Shown here: positions 32,091-42,200 of the stretch, piece by piece | Layout: each line of letters begins with the position of its first letter | How positions within the stretch are numbered: position 1 is the first letter of the stretch | NCBI GenBank assembly: GCA_934045075.1 | Contig: OW203732.1 | Span: forward strand, 21,060,279-21,124,278 | Reading direction: 5' to 3' | Source: Yponomeuta sedellus | Lineage: Eukaryota > Arthropoda > Insecta > Lepidoptera > Yponomeutidae | DNA: 64,000 nt | Program-made: the position numbers and the translations under genes | Notes under the pieces: generated by a model | The model's input: the letters and a program-made list of their open reading frames with translations, nothing else | Told to the model about the DNA's origin: nothing | Databases searched by the model: none

Positions 32091-34007
32091 CCAGAAGTTG
32101 CGGGTTCGAATCCCGGCATGGGTGAAATTTTTAGCCTCTAAATAGGTTTTTAAATTTGTTCCTTAGCACGGGTTAGTGCATTAAAAATAAAAATAGTGTA
32201 ATCATGTGGGTACAGTGATATCGTTCCGATGTTAAAACCTAACTGCAAAGTAGGTAGTCGGGGCTGTAAGTAATGCAATTTGCTTAAGTCAGATGTCGCT
32301 GCCTGTACGTAATACAGATAATATTGTAAAGAGGTTCGAAATTTCACTGATGTCGTGAGTCGCCCATTGGCTCAATTGGTAGAGCGCTGGTACGGATAGC
32401 CAGAAGTTGCGGGTTCGAATCCCGGCATGGGTGAAATTTTTAGCCTCTAAATAGGTTTTTAAATTTGTTCCTTAGCACGGGTTAGTGCATTAAAAATAAA
32501 AATAGTGTAATCATGTGGGTACAGTGATATCGTTCAGATGTTAAAACCTAACTGCAAAGTAGGTAGTCGGGGCTGTAAGTAATGCAATTTGCTTAAGTCA
32601 GATGTCGCTGCCTGTACGTAATACAGATAATATTGTAAAGAGGTTCGAAATTTCACTGATGTCGTGAGTCGCCCATTGGCTCAATTGGTAGAGCGCTGGT
32701 ACGGATAGCCAGAAGTTGCGGGTTCGAATCCCGGCATGGGTGAAATTTTTAGCCTCTAAATAGGTTTTTAAATTTGTTCCTTAGCACGGGTTAGTGCATT
32801 AAAAATAAAAATAGTGTAATCATGTGGGTACAGTGATATCGTTCCGATGTTAAAACCTAACTGCAAAGTAGGTAGTCGGGGCTGTAAGTAATGCAATTTG
32901 CTTAAGTCAGATGTCGCTGCCTGTACGTAATACAGATAATATTGTAAAGAGGTTCGAAATTTCACTGATGTCGTGAGTCGCCCATTGGCTCAATTGGTAG
33001 AGCGCTGGTACGGATAGCCAGAAGTTGCGGGTTCGAATCCCGGCATGGGTGAAATTTTTAGCCTCTAAATAGGTTTTTAAATTTGTTCCTTAGCACGGGT
33101 TAGTGCATTAAAAATAAAAATAGTGTAATCATGTGGGTACAGTGATATCGTTCCGATGTTAAAACCTAACTGCAAAGTAGGTAGTCGGGGCTGTAAGTAA
33201 TGCTATTTGCTTAAGTCAGATGTCGCTGCCTGTACGTAATACAGATAATATTGTAAAGAGGTTCGAAATTTCACTGATGTCGTGAGTCGCCCATTGGCTC
33301 AATTGGTAGAGCGCTGGTACGGATAGCCAGAAGTTGCGGGTTCGAATCCCGGCATGGGTGAAATTTTTAGCCTCTAAATAGGTTTTTAAATTTGTTCCTT
33401 AGCACGGGTTAGTGCATTAAAAATAAAAATAGTGTAATCATGTGGGTACAGTGATATCGTTCCGATGTTAAAACCTAACTGCAAAGTAGGTAGTCGGGGC
33501 TGTAAGTAATGCTATTTGCTTAAGTCAGATGTCGCTGCCTGTACGTAATACAGATAATATTGTAAAGAGGTTCGAAATTTCACTGATGTCGTGAGTCGCC
33601 CATTGGCTCAATTGGTAGAGCGCTGGTACGGATAGCCAGAAGTTGCGGGTTCGAATCCCGGCATGGGTGAAATTTTTAGCCTCTAAATAGGTTTTTAAAT
33701 TTGTTCCTTAGCACGGGTTAGTGCATTAAAAATAAAAATAGTGTAATCATGTGGGTACAGTGATATCGTTCCGATGTTAAAACCTAACTGCAAAGTAGGT
33801 AGTCGAGGCTGTAAGTAATGCAATTTGCTTAAGTCAGATGTCGCTGCCTGTACGTAATACAGATAATATTGTAAAGAGGTTCGAAATTTCACTGATGTCG
33901 TGAGTCGCCCATTGGCTCAATTGGTAGAGCGCTGGTACGGATAGCCAGAAGTTGCGGGTTCGAATCCCGGCATGGGTGAAATTTTTAGCCTCTAAATAGG
34001 TTTTTAA
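32064..34007 (+). repeat. TL309 array, right arm (plus-oriented units)
   Basis: Unit ends (AAAAATAAAAATAGTGTA) fall at 32200, 32509, 32818, 33127, 33436 and 33745. tRNA-like domains: a 5'-truncated one at the junction, then 32362-32433, 32671-32742, 32980-33051, 33289-33360, 33598-33669 and 33907-33978. Each has A-box-like TGGCTCAATTGG, B box GGGTTCGAATCCC and a T5 run right after the domain, which would end a polymerase III transcript. The last unit stops at AATAGGTTTTTAAA, where the target duplication begins. Confidence 0.93.
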
Positions 34008-34172
34008 ATTTTATTTCTTACTGACTCGCGATGTTCACATTAAACGGGTCTACTTAAAAACCCTTGTCTACGCAATAACGGTAGTTATAGGTTACCGTTT
34101 TTATCCTTTGTGTACGCAACCCTAAGTAGTAATTGAAAATTAACTTGCCTTAGTTCAAACAGTATAGATTGT

Positions 34173-34355
34173 TATCGATATCAACCTCTGTTTGTCCCCA
34201 CTGCTGGGGAACGGGTCCCTTCCTGCATCGCAGAAAGGTTAGGCCATACTACCACGGGGGCCAAGTCCGGGTTGGTGGAGGATTGTGAGACAGTGGCGGG
34301 CCTTACTGTCAGAAGTCGCCCTTCTCTGAGTTTGACTAGGCCACGAGCGCTTCTT
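34173..34355 (-). mobile_element. 5S-derived SINE, truncated, minus strand
   Basis: The tail and body (CCACTGCTGGGGAACGGGTC, GGGCCTTACTGTCAGAAG) are joined directly to the head remnant GACTAGGCCACGAGCGCTTC. The 5S-like region is deleted. It lies just upstream of the LINE. Confidence 0.65.
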
Positions 34356-34451
34356 AAACGGGTCTAGTCGAGATCACCTGAGTTCGATATTGGGCTTCGG
34401 TAGAGGAAACTTTTTGTTTTTGTTTCTTCTTCTACAAGTTACGGTTGCAAC

Positions 34452-35597
34452 ATGATGGCCAAAGTCAAGAAAACTACAACATCTAATAAGCTGAAGGAAT
34501 CTAAGTTTAATGGCAATACCATGTATGCGTGCTGTCACTCACTCGTTGGCAAAGAAGACCTGCGTCTTAAATGCAGCACATGCTGCCTATTATTTCACGA
34601 ACAATGCATTTGCCCACGCAGGGGAACTAGCGCTTTACTAACTCTGGCAGACGGTGACGTATCCTGGCGCTGTCCATCGTGTGCAGCTAAGAGGCCAAAA
34701 GAGGCAAAAAACGACAACACACCGGTAAAACCCCAGAACAACTCCTATGTCGATGCCGTCCACTTCAACACTGAAACTACAGGCAGAGGTGGGAAGGAAG
34801 AAGAGGAGGAGGCTCGGAAATCTGACACCACTCATATGGACGAGGTCTGCTCAAGAGCGGATATCCTTAAATTCTCTGAGGACCTACGTTTAACGCGAAC
34901 AACGATGGAGGCATTTAGACAGGACATGCTTGAGATTAGACAAATTATGAAAGGCTACTCAACGCGTCTGGATGCCCTTGAGACCAAAGTCGACACACTG
35001 GCTAGTATCGATACAGGCGTTACAACTGAACAGATAACTACCCTTATGGAATCAATCTGGAAACTGCAAATGGAATTGAATGATCGAGACCAGGAGTTAC
35101 TGGCAAATGACATAGACCTCACTAATATTCCCGAACAAAAAGGCAAGAACCCAATACGCCTGGTTACCTTGATAGCATCAAAGCTAGGTATGATATTGGA
35201 CGAACGGAATATTGTGAGTGCTGAACGCGTTGGTTCCAGAAGAGAGGAAGACAGCAGTAACAGTGAAGGGCCGACCACGTCGAGGCCTCGTCCGATTGCT
35301 GTGAAGTTAGCGCGCCGTGCTATAAAAAACGATTTTCTGCAAAACGCAAGAGTAAGACGCGGTGCTACGACAGCTAATATGGATTTTCCTGGGGAACCAA
35401 CAAATTTCTACGTCAATGAACGTCTCTCTAGAATTAACAGGCAACTATTTCGGCTTGCCCGAAACGCTGCTAAGCGACTTGGCTGGAAATACGTATGGAC
35501 ACGCCACGGCAGAATATCAGCACGGCGGGAACATGGTAGCCCCGCACATCGCATAACTACGGCGGAAGATATACATCGTGTTTTTGGTCCTGATTGA
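34452..35597 (+). CDS. LINE ORF1 protein (PHD-like finger, coiled coil, FP25-like C-terminus)
   Basis: 381 residues, uninterrupted. Residues about 25-80 form a PHD-like zinc finger with Cys pairs (CC near 27-28, CSTCC near 41-45), a His (FHEQC near 48-52) and a final C-P-S-C. Residues about 130-220 are rich in charged heptad-like patterns and probably form a coiled coil. Residues about 220-380 (VSAERVGSR, RPIAVKLARRAIKNDFL, FYVNERLSRINRQLF, RLGWKYVWTRHGRI) match the baculovirus FP-like domain common in insect LINE ORF1 proteins. Such proteins bind LINE RNA and form particles with ORF2. The start is the first of two adjacent ATGs after a non-coding leader. The intact frame contrasts with the broken ORF2. 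It is a LINE gene, not a host PHD gene. Confidence 0.85.
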   Translation: MMAKVKKTTTSNKLKESKFNGNTMYACCHSLVGKEDLRLKCSTCCLLFHEQCICPRRGTSALLTLADGDVSWRCPSCAAKRPKEAKNDNTPVKPQNNSYVDAVHFNTETTGRGGKEEEEEARKSDTTHMDEVCSRADILKFSEDLRLTRTTMEAFRQDMLEIRQIMKGYSTRLDALETKVDTLASIDTGVTTEQITTLMESIWKLQMELNDRDQELLANDIDLTNIPEQKGKNPIRLVTLIASKLGMILDERNIVSAERVGSRREEDSSNSEGPTTSRPRPIAVKLARRAIKNDFLQNARVRRGATTANMDFPGEPTNFYVNERLSRINRQLFRLARNAAKRLGWKYVWTRHGRISARREHGSPAHRITTAEDIHRVFGPD

Positions 35598-35755
35598 GTT
35601 CTTTCTAATCGGTTATTATAAGTCATACATTCATTCAAGCAGGTTCATTCAATTAAATTATATAAACGCACTTACACATTCAAACATTCACACTTACACT
35701 CATTTACACTTTCATTCTCACGCTTACAACAACATACATATAAAAAAAGAGGTAG

Positions 35756-36430
35756 ATGTTCAAAAGAAATATTACATCACTCGCCACTATTACATACGGC
35801 ATGGGCCTTGATTCACAAAAGAATAGTTTGCGACTTGGTCTTTTAAATGTTAGATCCTTGAACACAGGACAGGATGAATTTTGTGTCAGCTTGTCCAAAC
35901 ATAAACCCGACATATTAGCGCTCAATGAGACTTGGATAAAAGATGGCCAAGAAATTCTTGCACCAGTAATTAGGGATTACATATTTATACAGAGAGGTCG
36001 GAAAGGGAAGACCAGGGGTGGGGGTGTCGGTTTTTATGTAAAACGTGGCATACGGGCTAGAGTTAGACCTCACCCAATTTCTGACTTAGAACAACTATGG
36101 TTAGAGGTGAAACTTCCTGGTGCAAAGCGCATGGCTGTTGGAACTGCCTATAGACCAGAATCTGTAAATGTAACAAATGCCTTAGATGCTATCAGTGAAT
36201 CTATAAGCGTATTTTCAGACTATGATTTTACTTGTTTACTCACTGACTTTAATGTTGACCTCCTCTGTATGAACACATCAAAATCTCAGCAACTGTCACA
36301 ATTCTGCAACCAACAAAATCTGGAACAGTTGGTCCATGAACCAACTAGGATACATAATAATTCTCGTACGTTACTAGATCTGATAATCACTGACATACCA
36401 CAAAAGTGCAAAAAAGTAAGTTTTTCATAA
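35756..36430 (+). pseudogene. LINE ORF2, apurinic-like endonuclease part
   Basis: Encodes LLNVRSLNT, LALNETWI, a GGGVGFYVK block, GTAYRPES, LLTDFNVDLL and TLLDLIIT, the ordered motifs of the APE-type endonuclease that nicks target DNA. The usual GDFN glycine is replaced (TDFN), which may weaken catalysis. The final SDH motif lies in another frame: between about 36411 and 36431 the frame shifts, and NRSLSDHGLVLADFN continues downstream. The ATG at 35756 comes 158 bp after ORF1. Confidence 0.8.
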
Positions 36431-36431
36431 T

Positions 36432-37844
36432 AGGTCACTCAGTGATCACGGATTGGTACTGGCTGACTTTAATGTTAAGAAACCAAAACCGTTAAAACAA
36501 TTTAAACTTACGCGTGCTCTGCAATTAATCAATAGAGAAAATTTTCAGAATGATTTGCACAATATCCCATGGTCTAGTATAGGAGAACACGAACATATCA
36601 ATGACATGGTCAGATCATTTAACGACTGCATACTGACACTATTCGACACACACGCGCCATTAAAGAAAAAACCAATAAGAACTACTTGTAAACCATGGAT
36701 TACAGACACGGTGAAGCTTATGATCTCGTTGAGGGATAAAGCATTAGAAAAGGCTCAAAAAACGAAAAAAAATTCGGCTATAGTCTATTATAAGAGTCTA
36801 AAAAATTATGTCACCGCAGCAATTGACAGAGAAAAAACTGCCTACTTTCAATATAAATTAAATCAAAATATAAATAAACCAGCAGTTTTATGGAGAAACA
36901 TAAAAAATACAACTTTGTTCGAAAATGCATGCATGTCCCCCATACCGGATCATGTAAACGACCCAGACAAAATTAACAGCCATTTTCTTAGTTTACCACA
37001 AAGTGGTCATGTACTAGACCTTGAATCGATGAAGGACAACTTTAAAAAAGAAACACTGCAGGTTCGTTTTCCCTAAAAACAACAACTGAGGATGAAGTTG
37101 GTAAGATAATAATGAATATACAAACAAACGCCACAGGTTACGAACTTATAAACGCCGAAATGTTAAAACTAATAATGCCAGAGGCACTCCCGACTATTAC
37201 TGAGTTAATTAACAAATCAATAAGAACAGATTACTTTCCAGATATTTATAAAACAGCCTTAGTTACTCCGCTGCCTAAAACGAATTTAATCGAAAGTGCC
37301 AATGACTTACGTCCTGGTAGTATTCTTCCAACAATCTCCAAAATCATAGAAAGAGTAGTTCAAAGACAGCTTGTTGAATAATTGCACTCGGAAAAAATTA
37401 TACCAGAAGTGCAGTCAGGCTTTCGAAAGGTACACGGCACGGAAACAGCTCTGCTAAAAGTCACAGATGATATTATTTCTGAGTCAGACTTAGGTAAGAG
37501 TAGTATATTAGTTCTACTCGACTTTTCAGGTGCCTTCGACTGCTTACATCCCTCTATACTCCTTGCAAAATTAGCATACTATGGTTTTTCTACGGAAACA
37601 TGTAGATGGTTTGAATCTTTTTTGACAAACCGGAAGCAGGTTGTAGTTACAGAATGTGCAAATGGGGATAAAAGATACTCGAACATAGGGAATTTATCCC
37701 GAGGAGTTCCTCAATGATCCATAATCAGTCCAATCCTTTTCACCATATTTACAGCAGATATAGTGGATGTGTTAGAAACAACGAAATGTCATTTCTATGC
37801 AGATGATACACAGATTTACTATTCGTTTGACAGTAATAACACAA
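36432..37844 (+). pseudogene. LINE ORF2, linker and reverse transcriptase part
   Basis: Continues from the SDH motif. A second frameshift lies near 37062 (before KTTTEDEVGKII). The reverse transcriptase shows ALVTPLPK, LRPGSILPTISKIIERVV, QSGFRKVHGTETALL, VLLDFSGAFDCLH, LSRGVPQ and the catalytic FYADDTQIYYSF. In-frame stops are TAA 37379-37381 and TGA 37715-37717. The coding part breaks off at the TL309 insertion (target duplication at 37832-37844). The enzyme would have copied the RNA at the nicked target; this copy cannot. Confidence 0.85.
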
Positions 37845-38705
37845 AAAAAAACCTATTTAGAGGCTAAAAATTTCACCCATGCCGGGATTCGAACCCGCAA
37901 CCTCTGGCTATCCGTGCCAGCGCTCTACCGATTGAGCCAATGGGCGACTCACGGCATCAGTGAAATTTCGAACCTCTTTACACTATTCTCTGTATTACGT
38001 ACAGGCAGCGACATCTGACTTAAGCAAATTGCATTACTTACAGCCCCGACTACCTACTTTGCAGTTAGGTTTAACATCGGAACGATATCACTGTACCTAC
38101 ATGATTATACTATTTTTATTTTAATGCACTAACCCGTGCTAAGGAACAAATTTAAAAACCTATTTAGAGGCTAAAAATTTCACCCATGCCGGGATTCGAA
38201 CCCGCAACCTCTGGCTATCCGTGCCAGCGCTCTACCGATTGAGCCAATGGGCGACTCACGGCATCAGTGAAATTTCGAACCTCTTTACACTATTCTATTC
38301 CGGCATGGGTGAAATTTTTAGCCTCTAAATAGGTTTTTAAATTTGTTCCTTAGCACGGGTTAGTGCATTAAAATAAAAATAGTATGATCATGTAGGTACA
38401 ATGATATCGTTCCGATGTTAAAACTAACTGCAAAGTAGGTAGTCGGGGCTGTAAGTAATGCAATTTGCTTAAGTCAGATGTCGCTGCCTGTACGTAATAC
38501 AGAGAATAGTGTAAAGAGGTTCGAAATTTCACTGATGCCGTGAGTCGCCCATTGGCTCAATCGGTAGAGCGCTGGCACGGATAGCCAGAGGTTGTGGGTT
38601 CGAATCCCGGCATGAGTGAAATTTTTAGCCTCTAAATAGGTTTTTAAATTTGTTCCTTAGCACGGGTTAGTGCATTAAAATAAAAATAGTATAGTAATAA
38701 CACAA
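37832..38705. mobile_element. TL309 inverted multimer inserted in the LINE ORF2
   Basis: An 848-bp insertion (37845-38692) between two copies of AGTAATAACACAA (37832-37844 and 38693-38705). It holds about 1.5 minus-oriented units, a foldback at about 38297 (CACTATTCT joined to ATTCCGGCATGGG), and about 1.3 plus-oriented units. tRNA-like domains: minus at about 37877-37948 and 38181-38252, plus at about 38548-38619. The left end starts at AAAACCTATTTAGAGGC, the right end at AAAATAAAAATAGTAT. This is the mirror image of the ends of the 4.2-kb array. Confidence 0.9.
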
Positions 38706-39541
38706 CCCTAGCAATCGAGAAAATAAATGACGATTTAGATAAAATATCGATATGGTCGAAACAAAACTCATTGATTTTGAATCCATTTAAATGTAAAACA
38801 TTAATTTTGGGCTCGAAAAGACAAATTGAAAAGTTCAAAGAATTTAATCCAAAGATACTAATGCATGGCTCTGAAATACCATTTGTAGCGGAAGCTAGAA
38901 ATTTAGGCTTGGTCATGGACAGTGAACTGCGTTTCATAAAACATGTAGGAGAGAAAATTAAAACAGCTTTTTACAAACTTAAGGTTCTATACAGTGTGAG
39001 AAAATACCTCTCAGTTGAACTGAGGATGCTCCTTGCAGACTTGCTGGTGTTATCACCACTCAATTACTGCTGTGCCGTATATGGGCCAAGACTCTATGAA
39101 AAGACAGAGCGGGCAATACAAAGAGTACAAAATGCTTGCGCCAGATTCTGTTTTAGAATCCCTAAATTTTCACACGTAACTCTATACCTAAACCAATACG
39201 GGATTCTTAATATGAAAGCTAGAAGAGAATTGCACATCGCTTGTTTAACCAAAAAAGTGATTTACAGGAAGAATCCAAAATATCTGTTTGATAAATTATC
39301 ATGGGTTAAAGACCTTAACAAATTAAACACACGATTGAAGACTACTAATCTACTCGCTATAACGAAACATAAGACCAAAAGCTACGAGGGATGTTTCAAA
39401 TATGCGGCTTCCAAAATTTGGAATAATTTACCACCGCCACTGCGCTCGAAAATTGGACTAGCTTTATTTAAAACTAAATTAAAAAGTATTTTGTTGGAAA
39501 AACAGAAAATAACTGAAAATTTGAGACATCCCTACAGATAG
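38706..39541 (+). pseudogene. LINE ORF2, C-terminal part
   Basis: Resumes exactly after the second target-duplication copy with residues continuing the reverse transcriptase thumb and downstream region (IEKINDDLDKISIWSKQ, then NPFKCKTLILGSKRQIEK and LGLVMDSELRF). The frame is open to a TAG at 39539-39541. It ends in the RIPKFSHVT ... ASKIWNNLPPPLRS block typical of CR1/L2/Jockey-type C-termini. The clean continuation across the insertion confirms the 13-bp duplication as the insertion boundary. Confidence 0.85.
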
Positions 39542-40222
39542 AAAATATCTACGATCTCTTGCAACCTACTTCGACACAAAACACACACTTGCCTCTTAGT
39601 AGTACTACACTGATCCCAAGACCTTGTCGCAGGGCTAAGAGGCACGCACCAATTCATACATATAGGCACATACACACTCACTTAATCACACACACTAACA
39701 TTCTCACAAACACTCGCATGATTTTAATTTAATTTTTGTATACTATTATTTTTACTTTTTATACCCAAACTCACTGGGACAGTACAGGGTTTTCACTTTT
39801 AGAAGTCTTATTTATAAAAATTAAGTTGGTAAAATTGAGTCTTTAGAGCAAAACCTTAATTATTACTAAAAGCTCTCTTAAGTAACACAAAGGAAGCAAT
39901 TTTGATTTGGTTAATACTTACATATTACTTGTTTTTAACTTAACTTATTTTATAATTTAATATTGTATCGTGATAACATCTACCTGCCTTAACTCCTGCT
40001 CTAAATTACAACCATAGAGCCGGGGAGTGCTGAAAACCAGCGTTGGTTACCAATCTTACCGACTTCGTGGTAACCGACATGTTAGCTGAGCTCTCTCCTT
40101 TTACCAAAATGGTTAGACGCAGTCTAAACAAAACTATGTTGATTGTCTGTTGATACTATTTTTGTTAATTATTATGTGTTTTGGTAATAAAAGGTTTCTA
40201 TTCTATTCTGTTCTATTCTATG
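39542..40222 (+). other. LINE 3' UTR and TTCTA-type tail
   Basis: Non-coding sequence after ORF2, ending AATAAAAGG then TTCTATTCTATTCTG repeats. AATAAA lies near 40186. Confidence 0.6.
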
Positions 40223-40965
40223 CTAGTCGCGATTATTTATTAGGTAAAAGGTAATTACCCTTATTCCTTACCTTTCAGCAGCGTTGCAGCTGCCATGGTC
40301 ACGGGTAGTCTGAAGTGGCGCGTACAGTCAATTATTGCGGGTAATCGCTTTTAGTTTTTCGCAGCGAGTCAACACACAATACTCGCTTGTGTCCGCGGAC
40401 TAGCACTGGATTCCACGTACTTGAAAGCTTAATCGGGATTAGACCGGTTTAAATAATAATTATGTTAGTTTCTTAACTAATACTCGTACGTTCGTGAGCG
40501 CTTTTCATTGCTAACTGAATTCCGGACTCACTTAGTCAACTAAGGGAATCTGGAATTAAGTTAATAAGTTCGTAGTCTTGTAAAGCAATCAAGAAACCCT
40601 CTACGGAACCCTACACTGCGCGTGATTCGACGAGAAGTTAGCCGGGTTTATATCGCGATGTTGAATGAAGCTCTCCCCAGCAAAGTATCAGGCGTCCATT
40701 TTCCTCTAACTTTATAGACAAGTTTTAATTCAACACCAACTTGTTAACCGTTACCTTGGCCATTTAAAAACTTATTAAAACTCGCTTCGTTTTTTTCACA
40801 ACTTGAACGAATAACCGAACAAGTTAAGTATTTTATTTAAGACGAGCGCCTCGATTACAAAAGGATTTCTTTAATTTTTCTGCTGAAACTGGTAACAACT
40901 TTTTGTTCGGGGTTAATTTTTTATTTATTTCACAAGCGGTTGCTATTAAAATTACGCCATAACTT
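40223..40965. other. Unassigned sequence
   Basis: No gene or repeat recognised. Confidence 0.4.
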
Positions 40966-41700
40966 GTATTTTTCATACACACAAACTCACACATACACTC
41001 ACACACACTCACCCTCACACACACACACTCACACACACACAATAAACACAAACTCACGCCTTTATCCTGGAGGGGTAGGCAGAGACTAGGGTCTGCCCCT
41101 TGCTACGATGCTGACTTTCGCTTCATCATTAAGTTCATTAGCAAAATAAAATATAATAATAAAATGATGTTACTAACTTATTTAAGAAATATCTGTAATA
41201 ATAAAATATGGATTTACTAGGTAATCATGACCATCATCAGTGATTTCAACCCTCATGTTCCGAAATAAAAATATTTAATTAGTCGTTGCATGCACGCATA
41301 CCGGTTTCGGGTACTTTTTATCTTGCCCTTTGTTGATACGTATATGTTTCTGTAATAAAATTCCTGAAGTTTGACTGAAACGCGGTTAAAAAAATATGTA
41401 AAGTACACTTTGTGCCAAATGGGCTACTATAATATTAAGGATTATTTACATCACAATGATGTCTGGAACTAAAGCTAGTACCTACCTAAAATGCACCAGT
41501 TTTGTAAAAATTATCTAAACTCTGTTAATTAAGGACTTTGAAAAGACTAAGTTTGGAGTGTGTTTGTCAATTTTTTTTCTCCAAAATTATCTAGATTTTG
41601 AAATGGACACCTAGTTTGACTTGTAACGTTCATTAAGCCGCAGTTTCTGCGCTCTTTGAATAATACCTTTTCATTTCATAATACCTGCATTATTCCAATA
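40966..41700 (+). repeat. Composite LINE 3' repeat with CA-rich start
   Basis: A CA-rich tract (40975-41045), then GGTAGGCAGAGAC, TACTTTTTATCTTGCCC, and the LINE 3' end with a CTATAATATTAAGGATTATTT segment ending in CTTTTCATTTCAT. The same order occurs at 60385-60985, so the whole block is one dispersed repeat. Confidence 0.6.
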
Positions 41701-41921
41701 TTCGTAAAGTTATAAATTTTACATGTGAGTTACAGCTGACAACACATTAATCTTTCTATCATCAATCTAAATTTATACACTATCAATTTAAGATTGGGGG
41801 CTGGACCGTTATTTGATTCTCTCTTTTACAATAGAGTCTATATTATGTGAAAGAGAGGCAAATAGTTATTTAACAATAATAATTTCATAGCATGCACCTA
41901 ATAAATAATTGAAACGCGAAG
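41701..41921. other. Unassigned sequence
   Basis: No feature beyond a weak inverted repeat around CTCTCTTTT and AAAGAGAG near 41820-41855. Confidence 0.35.
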
Positions 41922-42125
41922 CGCTTGTGGTCTAGTCAAACTCAAACGGTTCTCACACCTTAAACTTGAGTTAAGCAACAACAGGCGTGGTCAGGTTCTT
42001 GATGGTGACCGTCCGGTAACTACCGTTAGTGGCTTTTTTCCGAGCGCTTCCGTGCTTCGCAGAGGACGTTAAGCCGTTGGTGCCGGCTGTCATATGATGG
42101 CAGTCGTTAAGTCATGTTAGAGGCC
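41922..42125 (+). mobile_element. 5S-derived SINE, 3'-truncated
   Basis: The head GAAGCGCTTGTGGTCTAGTC, 5S-like GAGTTAAGCAACAACAGGCG and GTAACTACCGTTAGTGGC, and the first part of the body to AAGTCATGTTAGAGGCC. The tail is missing; a hairpin follows. Confidence 0.7.
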
Positions 42126-42149
42126 TGTCACCCATGGGTTAGCTAGAGC

Positions 42150-42200
42150 AAAATACTTATTAGTATTAAGCCTACTAGGCTTAATACTAATAAGTATTTT
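42150..42200. repeat. Perfect 24-bp hairpin with 3-nt loop
   Basis: The arm AAAATACTTATTAGTATTAA plus GCCT is followed by ACT and the exact reverse complement. It directly follows the broken 3' end of the 5S-derived SINE. Confidence 0.85.

Larger units (their letters stand above)
29770..34020. mobile_element. TL309 inverted tandem array with 13-bp target-site duplication
   Basis: A 4225-bp block (29783-34007) between two copies of ATTTTATTTCTTA (29770-29782 and 34008-34020). It is built only from 309-bp units: seven full units plus a partial one reading to the minus strand, a foldback junction at about 32064, then six further units reading to the plus strand. Units differ by very few bases. 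The single outer duplication implies that the whole array entered as one insertion, or grew from one insertion afterwards. Left end CACTATTTTTATTTTT, right end GCCTCTAAATAGGTTTTTAAA-like. These two end points recur at other TL309 loci. Confidence 0.9.
34372..40222 (+). mobile_element. CR1/L2-like LINE, decayed ORF2, split by a TL309 insertion
   Basis: Order: leader, ORF1 (34452-35597), ORF2 remnants (35756-39541), a 3' UTR of about 650 bp, and a 3' end of TTCTATTCTATTCTG-type repeats (40190-40221). A microsatellite tail in place of poly(A) fits CR1/L2-type LINEs. CTAGTCG occurs just before the proposed 5' end (34364-34370) and just after the tail (40223-40229) and may be the target duplication. 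With the 861-bp TL309 insertion plus duplication removed, the element would be about 5.0 kb, near full length for this group. Confidence 0.75.

Noticed and set aside
32331..32447. Possible hammerhead ribozyme in TL309 (CTGATG followed by GAAA)
   Set aside because: The core would need CUGANGA; all copies have T or C at the last position, and no stem III with a UH cleavage site can be drawn. A different ribozyme cannot be excluded by eye.
29943..33892. An identical 65-residue open frame repeated in many array units
   Set aside because: It is kept only because the units are almost identical. It runs across the tRNA-like flank, has no domain, and is broken by single changes in some units (for example near 31862).
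29857..33978. Thirteen or more tRNA genes in the array
   Set aside because: Cloverleaf-like, but the anticodon loop ACGGATA lacks U33 and a purine at position 37, and the acceptor stem pairs only five bases well. They are tRNA-like parts of a mobile repeat.
29783..34007. Sequencing or assembly palindrome artefact
   Set aside because: The two arms carry different private substitutions (for example near 30540, 31414, 32535, 33203 and 33805) that are not mirrored, and a matching target duplication flanks the whole. Mis-assembly of unit number remains possible.
29783..34007. CRISPR array
   Set aside because: The units are 309 bp and continuous without variable spacers, and the window is animal DNA.
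34452..35597. Host PHD-finger chromatin gene
   Set aside because: The FP25-like C-terminus and the directly following endonuclease/reverse transcriptase remnants identify it as LINE ORF1.
35578..35925. Short open frames between LINE ORF1 and ORF2
   Set aside because: Overlap the ORF1 end, the AT/CA-rich spacer or the ORF2 start in wrong frames.
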